This document shows, piece after piece, positions 7,883 to 16,014 of a stretch of 42,797 nucleotides of DNA. Position numbers and translations under genes: made by a program. Location: the NCBI RefSeq assembly GCF_022179385.1, contig NZ_BPQS01000043.1, forward strand, positions 1 to 42,797, given 5' to 3'. Position 1 is the first letter of the stretch. Every line of letters begins with the position of its first letter. The notes beneath the pieces were generated by a model, which did no database searches, was not told where the DNA came from, and worked only from the letters and a program-made list of their open reading frames with translations. The stretch comes from Methylobacterium longum (GTDB taxonomy: Bacteria; Pseudomonadota; Alphaproteobacteria; Rhizobiales; Beijerinckiaceae).

Positions 7883-8896
7883 ATGCGTGAGAGGTTTGCG
7901 AGTATCTATCGAGACTCTGTTCCACGTATTGGAAAGTTATCTTCCGCGTTGGGACTCAAGCGGGCAACGATATTCTGCCTCCATTCGGTCGAGAGGCAAG
8001 ACGATCCTAGTCGCTTGAAGGGCGCTATGGCCGTTACGGACGTCTTCCTCGACAGATTGCTGCACCACATCAAGGGCAGAGGCATCCCGGTTGTCAGTCT
8101 CGACGAATGCGTCGCCCGCCTCGATTCAAATGATCATAGCCCGTTCGTGTGCCTGACATTCGACGACGGCTACCGTGACAATTACGATGTCGCCTATCCG
8201 GTTCTCCGCAGCCATGCGGCGCCGGCGGCGATCTTCCTGGCGACGGGTCTGCTCGACCGCACGAGCCCGATGTGGTGGCATCCCCTGGAGCGCGCGCTCG
8301 CCGTCGGTGAGAACTTCGGGCTTGGAGCCAGCCGCCACGCGATCAGATCAGAGACCGACCGTCGGCACGTCTATGCCGAATGGGCCGATCGCTTCCGCCG
8401 GCTGGATCCGGCTGGGAAGGTGCGGCTCGTGGAGGATCTGGCCGAAGCCAACCCGCATTTCCGGCGATCGGACGCCTTCGAGAGTGCGCTGAGTTGGGAC
8501 ATGGTCGACGAGATGGCGCGCTCGGGGCTCATCACCTTCGGTGCCCATACGGTGTCGCATCCGGTCATGGCGCACCTCTCCGAGTCCGATCTGATCGAGG
8601 AGGTCGGCGTCTCCCGGGATCGCTGCGCAGCGAGGGTCGGGCGTGAGCCCCGCTACTTCGCCTACCCGTTCGGCCAGCCCCACGAGACGGGTCCTTTGGC
8701 TCCTCGCGTCGTCGCGCAGGCTGGCTTTTCGGCAGCCTTCACGACCCAGGCGACCACTCTGAGAAGCGGCGCCGATCGCTTCCGGCTGCCCCGGATCATG
8801 CTGACGCAACAAACACAGAATACGGCGGCCATCGATGCCTACCTGTCCGGCCTGACAGAACTGATCAAGACGCTCGGAGTCCGGTCCCATGGATGA
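7883..8896 (+). CDS. Polysaccharide deacetylase (NodB homology domain)
   Basis: A 337-residue carbohydrate esterase 4 family protein that removes N- or O-acetyl groups from a polysaccharide or lipid-linked sugar. Motif 1 is TFDDGYRDN, giving the catalytic/metal pair D94-D95. Motif 2 is H222-x3-H226 (HTVSH), the metal ligands. Motif 3 is FAYPFG around residue 258. An insert of about 100 residues separates motifs 1 and 2, as in the group found in exopolysaccharide loci. No signal peptide is evident, suggesting action on a cytoplasmic intermediate. Its end overlaps the next glycosyltransferase by 8 bp. Confidence 0.85.
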   Translation: MRERFASIYRDSVPRIGKLSSALGLKRATIFCLHSVERQDDPSRLKGAMAVTDVFLDRLLHHIKGRGIPVVSLDECVARLDSNDHSPFVCLTFDDGYRDNYDVAYPVLRSHAAPAAIFLATGLLDRTSPMWWHPLERALAVGENFGLGASRHAIRSETDRRHVYAEWADRFRRLDPAGKVRLVEDLAEANPHFRRSDAFESALSWDMVDEMARSGLITFGAHTVSHPVMAHLSESDLIEEVGVSRDRCAARVGREPRYFAYPFGQPHETGPLAPRVVAQAGFSAAFTTQATTLRSGADRFRLPRIMLTQQTQNTAAIDAYLSGLTELIKTLGVRSHG

Positions 8897-9761
8897 TCCC
8901 GGCACGCGACCCGAATTCAGCCTGATCATCTCGACGATCGGGCCTGCTCCTCGATTGAGGTCTGCCTTGCAGAGTCTCGTCGCTCAGTCGTACGAATCCT
9001 TCGAGGTCATCGTCGTCGATCAGAACGAGACCGACCACGTCCGCCGGATCGTCGCTGAATTCAGTCGGTCCGGTAAGGTCCACTACACGCGGAGCGGCGT
9101 GGGGCTCTCGAAGGGCCGAAACGCCGGTCTCGCGATGGCGAGCGGGCGGATCGTCGGCTTCCCCGACGATGACTGCGAATATCCGCCGACGCTGCTGGCG
9201 AGCTTGAAGGAGCACTTCGTCCGGCACGGCAGCGCATCGGGCGTCTGCGTCCGTTGCTGCGATCACGACGGGCAGGACAGTGCGGGCCGTTCAGACCGCA
9301 CGAGCGGATGGATCAGCAAGACCAATGTCTGGAGCCGAGCCGTCTCGGTGGGCATATTCCTGCGCACGGAGCGGATCCGGGAGATCGGCGGGTTCGATGA
9401 ACGTATCGGCCTCGGGAGCAATACCCCATACCTGTCGGGCGAAGAAACGGATCTGTTGTTGAATCTGCTCTCGCGAGGGCACAAACTCTACTACGACCCG
9501 GGCCTCAACGTCTATCATGACCGCGGCTCATCGAAGATAACGTGGTATCACATCAAGCGGTCCTACGCGTACGGGTTGGGCAAGGGGCTCGTTCTCCGGC
9601 GGCACGCGTACCGGAAGCGCGAGGTCGCCATCCACTGCATACGGCCGATCCTCGGGGCCGTGGTGGCCGTCCTGACCGGCAATCTGAGCTTGGCGCTCTT
9701 CCGCGCCGCAAGGGCCAAGGGCCGCTTCGACGGCTGGAACTCCCAATATCCGGCATCATGA
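8889..9761 (+). CDS. GT2-family glycosyltransferase
   Basis: A 290-residue GT-A glycosyltransferase. The N-terminus FSLIISTIGPAPRLRSALQSL, followed by IVVDQNE, is the family-2 nucleotide-binding start. The metal-binding DxD region appears as FPDDDCEYP near residue 96. A later EETD motif (SGEETDLLLNLLSRG) fits the catalytic-base region. A hydrophobic stretch around residues 253-274 (PILGAVVAVLTGNLSLALF) may tether it to the membrane. It overlaps the deacetylase by 8 bp and the next GT2 gene by 4 bp, giving a tightly coupled three-gene operon. Donor and acceptor are unknown. Confidence 0.85.
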   Translation: MDDPGTRPEFSLIISTIGPAPRLRSALQSLVAQSYESFEVIVVDQNETDHVRRIVAEFSRSGKVHYTRSGVGLSKGRNAGLAMASGRIVGFPDDDCEYPPTLLASLKEHFVRHGSASGVCVRCCDHDGQDSAGRSDRTSGWISKTNVWSRAVSVGIFLRTERIREIGGFDERIGLGSNTPYLSGEETDLLLNLLSRGHKLYYDPGLNVYHDRGSSKITWYHIKRSYAYGLGKGLVLRRHAYRKREVAIHCIRPILGAVVAVLTGNLSLALFRAARAKGRFDGWNSQYPAS

Positions 9762-10741
9762 GCCGGATGGACATGGATCTCTCGGTCGATCCGAGCGATC
9801 ACCCGTCCGTCTTTCCTGAGTGGCGTCTCGTCGAGCGGTTCACAGCGATGCGGTTATGTGTCGGGATCGCGACGCGCGACAGAACGCAGATCCTCGAGCG
9901 CACGATGGATCGTCTGCTGGTGCAGACGCGTCTGCCCGACGAGGTGATCCTCTGCTCACCGGCGGCGCTCGATCTCACCGCGGCGCGGTACCGGTCGGCG
10001 CCCTTTCCGATCCGCCACGTCGTCTCCGAACTCGGGCTCACGAAGCAGCGCAACACGATCATGCGCTCGATGGAGCGCAGTGACGTGCTGCTCTTCATCG
10101 ACGACGATTTCTTCCTGGGGCGAACCTACATCGCCGAGATGATCGAGGCCTTCGGCGATACCTCGATCGTCGTCGCGACCGGAACGGTGGTCGCGGACGG
10201 GATCAAGGGACCGGGCCTGTCGCCCGAGGCGGCCGAGCAGATCATCGCGCGCGACGACGCGCATCCCCGGCCCCGTGGGATGAAGGAGGTGCGGCACGGC
10301 TACGGGTGCAATATGGCGCTGCGCTACCGGACACTCGTCGAGCACGGGCTCGATTTCGACGAGAATCTCCCGCGATACGGCTGGTACGAGGACGTCGACC
10401 TCATGCGCCGCCTGGCGCGCCATGGTCGCGCCGTGCAGTGCACGTCGGCGCGCGGGGTCCATCTCGGCACGAAGCTCGGACGCTCGAGTGGCAAGTTCCT
10501 GGGCTACTCGCAGATCGCAAACCCGATCTATCTGCACAAGAAGGGTACATACGACCGCCGCGAAGCGGTGGTGAGCATCGTTCAGAACTTCGCGGCGAAC
10601 TTGGTCCGTTCGGCGCGGCCGGAAGCCTACATCGACCGCCGGGGCAGGCTCATCGGCAATCTCATCGGTCTGCGCGATCTCGCGACCCGTCGCCTGCATC
10701 CGCTGAAGGCGCTCCAGCTCGATGCGCCCCGTCCGGCGTGA
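9758..10741 (+). CDS. GT2-family glycosyltransferase
   Basis: A 327-residue family-2 glycosyltransferase. MRLCVGIATRDR opens the Rossmann-like donor domain. LLFIDDDFF supplies the metal-binding acidic cluster. GYGCNMALRYRT and YEDVDLMRRL match the acceptor and catalytic-base regions of GT2 enzymes. The start at 9758 makes an ATGA overlap with the preceding gene; 9767 is an alternative. The frame is open further upstream, but that portion overlaps the preceding gene and is not family-like. It is the last gene of the deacetylase-GT2-GT2 operon and the right edge of the polysaccharide locus before tRNA-Pro. Confidence 0.85.
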   Translation: MSRMDMDLSVDPSDHPSVFPEWRLVERFTAMRLCVGIATRDRTQILERTMDRLLVQTRLPDEVILCSPAALDLTAARYRSAPFPIRHVVSELGLTKQRNTIMRSMERSDVLLFIDDDFFLGRTYIAEMIEAFGDTSIVVATGTVVADGIKGPGLSPEAAEQIIARDDAHPRPRGMKEVRHGYGCNMALRYRTLVEHGLDFDENLPRYGWYEDVDLMRRLARHGRAVQCTSARGVHLGTKLGRSSGKFLGYSQIANPIYLHKKGTYDRREAVVSIVQNFAANLVRSARPEAYIDRRGRLIGNLIGLRDLATRRLHPLKALQLDAPRPA

Positions 10742-10937
10742 CCGACCGGTTCCGGACTGCGGAGGGCCCGCCATCCTCCGCCGGCGTGATCCGAAGCCCC
10801 GTCCTCGTCGCGCGGACGTCCGATCGCCGGCGCGGGGCATTCGAGTGCCCGGGGTGGGGATCGGCGCCATCGCGGCCCACGGTCGCCTTGCGGCGCGCCG
10901 GCCGAACCGGTAGGGATCTGAGCCCCATCGGGGGTGT

Positions 10938-11014
<77 letters not shown>

Positions 11015-11040
11015 TTCGTTCAGGAGCATGTCGACCGCAG

Positions 11041-11352
11041 ATGCCGAGCGCCCGCATCTTTCGTCCGTCCCGCGACGCCACGCAGTCGGGCCTCGCCCGG
11101 ACCAAGCAGTGGATCCTAGAATTCGACCAGACGAGCCCGCGCGAGATCGATCCGCTGATGGGCTGGAACGGCTCCTCCGACATGATGCAGCAGGTGCGGC
11201 TGGAGTTCGACACGGAGGAGGAGGCGGTGGCCTACGCCAAGCGCGAGGGGGTCGCCTACCGGGTCGAGCAGCCGGCCAAGCCCGCCGCCCGCAAGGGGCT
11301 CTCGTACTCGGACAATTTCAAGTTCAACCGTACGGCGCCCTGGACGCATTGA
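11041..11352 (+). CDS. NDUFS4-family complex I accessory subunit
   Basis: A 103-residue protein of the ETC complex I subunit family (NDUFS4/18-kDa type), an accessory subunit of NADH dehydrogenase in alphaproteobacteria and mitochondria. The sequence runs ARIFRPSRDATQSG, then W-x-LEFD, then PLMGWNGSSDMMQQVRLEF, and ends YSDNFKFNR, the expected family landmarks over its full length. It starts 26 bp after tRNA-Pro, and the ATG at 11041 gives the usual family length. The frame remains open upstream through the tRNA, which is an artefact. Probably transcribed on its own. Confidence 0.9.
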   Translation: MPSARIFRPSRDATQSGLARTKQWILEFDQTSPREIDPLMGWNGSSDMMQQVRLEFDTEEEAVAYAKREGVAYRVEQPAKPAARKGLSYSDNFKFNRTAPWTH

Positions 11353-11356
11353 TCCG

Positions 11357-11815
11357 TCAGCGTCTCCGGCGGGCCGCCCAGGCGGCGTAGGGCGCCTCGC
11401 CCGCCGGCCGGACCTGGCTCAGTCGCATTGGCTGAGTCTCCAGGGGCTGGCAGAGTTCGGCGTAGATCGCGGCGCTCCCGACATCGTGCGCCTCCGCCTC
11501 CTCAGCCGAGAAGGCGAAGTAGCCCTGCTTGAAGCCGGCGAGCCGCATCGCGGCGTGGCACATGGGGCAGGGGCGCCCGCTCGCGTACATCACGCAATCC
11601 GAGAGATCCCGGCGCCCCAGGATCCGGCTCGCCTCCCGCAGGGCCACCATCTCGGCATGGGCGCTGGGATCGTTCGTGGCGTGAACGGTGTTGGCCGCGC
11701 GGACCAGGATCGCGCCGTCGCGCACGATCACCGCGCCGTAGGGGGATCCTCCGGCCTCGATGTTCGCCTCGGCGAGCGCCACCGCTTCGTGGATGTAGGT
11801 CTCGTGCGTGGCCAT
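11357..11815 (-). CDS. Cytidine/deoxycytidylate-type nucleoside deaminase (guanine deaminase-like)
   Basis: A 152-residue zinc deaminase. Zinc ligands and catalytic acid are clear: H53-A-E55 and PCPMC with C83 and C86. Length and overall pattern resemble GuaD-type and broad nucleoside deaminases, not the tRNA adenosine deaminase TadA. The substrate could be guanine or a modified base. The start at 11815 (MATHETYIHEAV) is taken because the upstream in-frame extension runs into the end of the radical SAM gene. It lies 50 bp downstream of that gene on the same strand, so the pair may be co-transcribed, possibly linking base damage and salvage (inference). Confidence 0.8.
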   Translation of the reverse strand: MATHETYIHEAVALAEANIEAGGSPYGAVIVRDGAILVRAANTVHATNDPSAHAEMVALREASRILGRRDLSDCVMYASGRPCPMCHAAMRLAGFKQGYFAFSAEEAEAHDVGSAAIYAELCQPLETQPMRLSQVRPAGEAPYAAWAARRRR

Positions 11816-11865
11816 GACGACGCTCTTCCTCCGCTGGCGCTCCAACGCCGCACGGGACGGGGAGT

Positions 11866-12933
11866 TCAGAACGCGTAGCGCACCGTGCAGTACGGCATCG
11901 TGTCCGCGAGCAGGGCCTTGAACCGCCCGAGCCATCGGCCCTTCCAGCCGGTCCGGTAGCGCAGGTTGGTGCCGCCGCCCTGCGAGACCTTCGCCTCCTG
12001 GATATCCGGCCGCCAGAGGAGTTCCTCGGCCCGCGGATGCCACCCGAGATTCACGTCATGGAGATCCGCGTTGTGGGTCAGCATGATGATCTCGCACTTG
12101 AGCTGCGCCTTGGCGGCGTCCGACAGCGTCCCGTCGAGCTCGGCGAAGAGCGCGCGCCAATCGTCCTCCCAGCCTTCGTACAGGATCACCGGCGAGAAGT
12201 TGGCGTGGACCTCGTATCCTGCGGCCACGAAGTCGTCGATGGCGGCGATCCGTTCGGGGATCGGGGCGGTGCGCACGTCGACCACCTTGGCGATCCGCGC
12301 GGGCATGAGCGAGAAGCGGATCCGCGTCTTGCCCTGCGGATCGTAGTCCAAGAGATCGCGGTTCACCGCCTTGGTCGCGAAGGACGCCTTCGCGTTCGGC
12401 AGGGTGCGGAACAGCTCGACGAAACTGCGCACCCCGCTGCTCACGGCGGCATCCACCGAGAGGTCGCCGTTCTCGCCGATGTCGTAGACCCAGGCGGCCG
12501 GGTCGATCGCATCCGGCTCGGGGAGGGGACCCTGCCGGGCGGCGTGCCGGCGGATCGCCGCGCAGGCTTGGTCGATGTTGACGAACAGGGAGATCGGGTT
12601 CGAGAACCCCTTGCGCCGCGGGACGTAGCAGTAGGCGCAGGCCATGGCGCAGCCATTGGAGGTCGAGGGCGCGATGAAATGCGCGCTGCGGCCGTTCGGC
12701 CGCATCGTGAGGCTCTTCTTCACGCCCAGGACCAGGGTCGAGCGCTTGATCCGCACCCAGTCCGCCACCGAGCCCGCATTCCCGTGCAACTCCGGGATGT
12801 TCCAGTGTGACGGCACGGCGATGCGCTCGGCATCGGGGAAGCGCCCCAGGATCTCCTGGCCGAGGGGGAAACCTTCCACCGCCGGCTCATGGTAGATCGT
12901 CCGGATATCGAGGAGGTCGCGGGTGAGGGCCAT
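11866..12933 (-). CDS. Spore-photoproduct-lyase-like radical SAM protein
   Basis: A 355-residue radical SAM enzyme of the SplB family, which in spore formers reverses the UV thymine photoproduct. The [4Fe-4S]/SAM motif C-x3-C-x2-C is at C95, C99 and C102 (GCAMACAYC). Downstream SplB-like stretches include FATKAVN, KTRIRFSLMP and the GYEVHANFSPVILYEGWE block. In the region where SplB normally carries its catalytic Cys followed by TSD, this protein reads VYDIGENGDLS with no Cys, so classical lyase chemistry is doubtful. The start at 12933 is the first family-like Met. The host is a non-sporulating lineage. Role unknown, perhaps DNA repair. Confidence 0.8.
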   Translation of the reverse strand: MALTRDLLDIRTIYHEPAVEGFPLGQEILGRFPDAERIAVPSHWNIPELHGNAGSVADWVRIKRSTLVLGVKKSLTMRPNGRSAHFIAPSTSNGCAMACAYCYVPRRKGFSNPISLFVNIDQACAAIRRHAARQGPLPEPDAIDPAAWVYDIGENGDLSVDAAVSSGVRSFVELFRTLPNAKASFATKAVNRDLLDYDPQGKTRIRFSLMPARIAKVVDVRTAPIPERIAAIDDFVAAGYEVHANFSPVILYEGWEDDWRALFAELDGTLSDAAKAQLKCEIIMLTHNADLHDVNLGWHPRAEELLWRPDIQEAKVSQGGGTNLRYRTGWKGRWLGRFKALLADTMPYCTVRYAF

Positions 12934-13054
12934 GCCGGTTCCGAGGCCCGAGGACGGCCCGCATCTCGATATGGGGTTCTGCGGCGGCGCCGGAATGGCT
13001 TGCGACGTGTCGTCCGGGTCGATCCCCAGAGGAATCCGGCAAGCCGCGTCCCAA

Positions 13055-14065
13055 TCAGACGCGGTGGTAATCCCGATACCAGCGGACGAACCGGTCCACG
13101 CCGACCTCGATGGGGGTGCTCGGCACGTATCCGGTCGCCGCGGCGAGGTCGTCGACATCGGCGTAGGTTTCCGGAACGTCGCCGGGCTGGAACGGCAGGA
13201 ACTCCTTGACGGCCTTCCGGCCCAGGCACTCCTCCAGAACCTCGATCAGGTGCAGGAGCTGCACCGGTCGGTGATTGCCGATGTTGTAGACCCGGTAGGG
13301 TGCCGCGCTCGTGCCGGGATCGGGGGCGTTCGAGTCCCAGGCTGGATCGCCCTGCGCGGGGTTGCCGGCGAGGCGCACGATGCCTTCCACGACGTCGTCG
13401 ATGTAGGTGAAGTCACGCATCATCTGCCCGTTGGCGAACACCTTGATCGGCTCGCCGGCCAGGATGGCGCGCGTGAACAGGAACAGCGCCATGTCGGGGC
13501 GGCCCCACGGTCCGTAGACCGTGAAGAAGCGCAGTCCGGTGCACGGGATGCGGTAGAGATGGCTGTAGCAATGGGCGAACAGCTCGTTCGACTTCTTGGT
13601 GGCCGCGTACAGGCTGACGGGATGATCGACGTTCTGGTGCACCGAGAACGGCATCTGCGTCACCGCGCCGTAGACCGAACTCGATGACGCGTAGAGCAGG
13701 TGCTCGACCGGGCTGTGGCGGCAGCCTTCGAGGATGTGCAGGAAGCCTTCGACGTTGCTCTTCACGTAGACGTGCGGGTTCTCCAGGGAGTAGCGCACGC
13801 CCGCCTGCGCCCCGAGATGGATGACCGTCCCGAAAGCGTGTGTCCGGAAAACATCGTCCATGGCCGGGCGATCGGCCAGATCGACCTTCCGGAACGCGAA
13901 GTTCCCGTGCGCGGACAGGCGTTCGAGACGGCTCTCCTTGAGCGCGACGTCGTAATAGTCGTTGAGGTCGTCGATCCCGAGGACTGTGCGGCCCTCGGCC
14001 AGATAGCGCTGGGCGACATGGTAGCCGATGAACCCGGCCGCCCCGGTCAGCAGAACAGGCTTCAT
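13055..14065 (-). CDS. UDP-glucuronate 4-epimerase
   Basis: A 336-residue extended SDR converting UDP-glucuronate to UDP-galacturonate for capsule, LPS or exopolysaccharide. The glycine motif is TGAAGFIG (residues 7-14). The catalytic residues are the SSSSVYG serine and Y153-x3-K157. The blocks LGAQAGVRYSLENP, GLRFFTVYGPWGRPDMA and MMRDFTYIDDV are characteristic of the UDP-GlcA 4-epimerase subgroup. Length is typical. The start at 14065 gives MKPVLLTGAAGFIG; the frame is open 60 codons further without family character. It is co-directional with the radical SAM gene 121 bp downstream. It is separate from the main polysaccharide locus but probably feeds the same envelope. Confidence 0.9.
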   Translation of the reverse strand: MKPVLLTGAAGFIGYHVAQRYLAEGRTVLGIDDLNDYYDVALKESRLERLSAHGNFAFRKVDLADRPAMDDVFRTHAFGTVIHLGAQAGVRYSLENPHVYVKSNVEGFLHILEGCRHSPVEHLLYASSSSVYGAVTQMPFSVHQNVDHPVSLYAATKKSNELFAHCYSHLYRIPCTGLRFFTVYGPWGRPDMALFLFTRAILAGEPIKVFANGQMMRDFTYIDDVVEGIVRLAGNPAQGDPAWDSNAPDPGTSAAPYRVYNIGNHRPVQLLHLIEVLEECLGRKAVKEFLPFQPGDVPETYADVDDLAAATGYVPSTPIEVGVDRFVRWYRDYHRV

Positions 14066-14723
14066 CGCGCTACCCGAGCGCGGGTCCCCCGGTCTCGATC
14101 CTGGCAGGGCGTAAGCTGCGATACCGTCACCGCGACCTCTCGATGGGATGGAGGGCAGATGCCCAGGCCGCCGAGCATCCCGCCGTCGGACGAGGGCGGG
14201 TCGTGACGGGCGTAGGCCGCCACGCCGCGACTGTGGCGCGGTCATCCGCCGTCGACAAGACGCGTTTCACGCAGGGCGACTTGCGTCTCGGTCCGCCGGG
14301 CCGCCCCCTCGACATGAGCTCACCACCGCCGCTCGGGCGACGCGGCCCCTTCCGGCCGGACTGTGAACTTGGGTCGACGTGAATGGACCCCCTCTTCGGG
14401 CACGCGCTCCGGAACCGATCTTCTCCGGTTCGACGGTGTTCTCGCAGGCTCGGTCAGCCGCTGGAGATGCCACCGCGGCTCTGTCGACCACCCCGTGATA
14501 CCGGGACCGCGCAGCGGCGTTCGGAATCCGCAGCCGCGGCGCGCCCTCAGCATGGCGCCGTCGGCGAGCCGGACGTGCAGCGTGGGCGGGACGCCGCGAT
14601 CGAGACGCCGGGGCGATGTGATCCGGTCGCACGCAATCTCAACCCGCGCCGGTCTCATGCTTGACCAGGGGCTCGCGACGGCCCACTTCACGTTCGCCGG
14701 GGGGCGCAGCGGGACGCGGACGG
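14066..14723. other. Long GC-rich intergenic region, no gene recognised
   Basis: These 658 bp lie between divergent genes. Open frames exist on both strands, as expected at this GC content. None has a ribosome site plus recognisable protein motif. No repeat, tRNA or clear promoter pair was identified. Confidence 0.4.
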
Positions 14724-15431
14724 ATGATCAATCTCCACTACTGGCCGACGCCGAACGGCCATAAGATCACGATGTTCCTCGAAGAGGTCGCCCTCCCATA
14801 CCAAATTCAACCTGTAAATATTGGTAAGGGTGATCAATTTAATCCGGAATTTCTGAAGATTGCTCCCAACAACCGCATGCCGGCGATCGTCGACGACGAG
14901 CCGGCGGGGGGCGGTGCGCCGGTCTCGCTGTTCGAATCGGGCGCGATTCTGCTCTACCTCGCCGAGAAGACGGGGCGCTTCATCCCGGCCGACCTGCGCG
15001 GCCGGGCCGAGGTTCTGCAATGGCTGTTCTGGCAGATGGGCGGGCTCGGTCCGATGTTGGGCCAGAACCACCACTTCTCGCAATACGCACCGGAGAAGAT
15101 CGACTACGCGATCAAGCGCTACGCCAATGAGACCAACCGGCTCTACGGCGTCCTCGACCGGCGGTTGGCCGACCGAGCCTTCATCGCCGGCCCGGATTAC
15201 TCCATCGCCGACATGGCCTGCTATCCCTGGATCGTGCCGTACGAGAAGCAGGGTCAGAACCTCGACGACCACCCGAACCTCAAGCGCTGGTTCACGGCCA
15301 TCGCCGAGCGGCCCGCCACGAAGGCGGCCTACGCCCGCGCTCCGGAGGTCAATCCCGATTTCGGCAAGACCATGAGCGAGGACGCCAAGAAGGTGATGTT
15401 CGGCCAGACCGCCGCCAGCACGCAACGCTGA
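14724..15431 (+). CDS. Glutathione S-transferase family protein (YfcG/nu-class-like)
   Basis: A 235-residue protein with an N-terminal thioredoxin-fold domain beginning INLHYWPTPNGHKITMFLEE. The NGHK context is typical of the YfcG/YghU group, which acts as glutathione-dependent disulfide reductases. The glutathione site is continued by NNRMPAIVDDE and LFESGAILLYLAEKTG. The helical C-terminal domain contains the YSIADMACYPWI capping motif. Length fits. The ATG at 14724 matches the family start. Frame-open sequence upstream is not protein-like. It is followed after 7 bp by a Nudix gene. The native substrate is unknown. Confidence 0.85.
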   Translation: MINLHYWPTPNGHKITMFLEEVALPYQIQPVNIGKGDQFNPEFLKIAPNNRMPAIVDDEPAGGGAPVSLFESGAILLYLAEKTGRFIPADLRGRAEVLQWLFWQMGGLGPMLGQNHHFSQYAPEKIDYAIKRYANETNRLYGVLDRRLADRAFIAGPDYSIADMACYPWIVPYEKQGQNLDDHPNLKRWFTAIAERPATKAAYARAPEVNPDFGKTMSEDAKKVMFGQTAASTQR

Positions 15432-15438
15432 CCCGCCC

Positions 15439-16014
15439 GTGACCGATCCCGCGCCCGTCCTGCCGCTGGAGGTGCTCCACCGGGGGTGGAACACCTTCGG
15501 CATCGCCACGCTCACGCTGACGGACGGCAGCACGGTGCGGCGGGCCCTGGAGGATCACGGCCAGGCAGCCTGCGTGCTGCCCTACGATCCCGGCCGTCGC
15601 GTGGCCCTGCTGGTCCGGCAGGCCCGGGTCGGCCCGGCCTTCTGGGGTGAGCCGGCGGATTTCGACGAGGCCCCGGCGGGCGGACTCGACGGCGGCGCGC
15701 CCGAGGCGACCGCGATCCGCGAGGCGATGGAGGAGGCGGGCGTGCGCCTGAGCCGGCTGGAGCCGGTGGCGCACGCCTACACGATGCCCAGCGTGTCTTC
15801 CGAGCGCCTCTGGCTCTACCTCGCGCCCTACGGACCCGCCGACCGTGTCGGCGCCGGGGGCGGCCTGCACGAGGAGGGCGAGCAGGTGCTCGCCCTTGAG
15901 GTCCCGCTCGTCGAGCTGGCGGACCAAGCCCGGACCGGTCGCCTGCCGGATCTTAAGACGCTGGTCCTGGTCCAGGCCCTGATGCTCCGCGTACCCGAAC
16001 TCTTCGCCGCATGA
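15439..16014 (+). CDS. Nudix hydrolase, NudK-like
   Basis: A 191-residue Nudix enzyme that probably hydrolyses a nucleoside-diphosphate sugar such as GDP-mannose or ADP-ribose. The Nudix region is PAGGLDGGAPEATAIREAMEEAG: the REAMEEAG half is intact. The first half is one residue shorter than the classical box and lacks its first Glu, as in the NudK (YffH) subgroup. The opening HRGWNTFGIATLTL resembles the same subgroup. Translation starts at GTG 15439, 7 bp after the GST stop, and the end overlaps the next gene by 4 bp (ATGA). With the polysaccharide locus in mind, GDP-mannose turnover is attractive but unproven. Confidence 0.78.
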   Translation: MTDPAPVLPLEVLHRGWNTFGIATLTLTDGSTVRRALEDHGQAACVLPYDPGRRVALLVRQARVGPAFWGEPADFDEAPAGGLDGGAPEATAIREAMEEAGVRLSRLEPVAHAYTMPSVSSERLWLYLAPYGPADRVGAGGGLHEEGEQVLALEVPLVELADQARTGRLPDLKTLVLVQALMLRVPELFAA

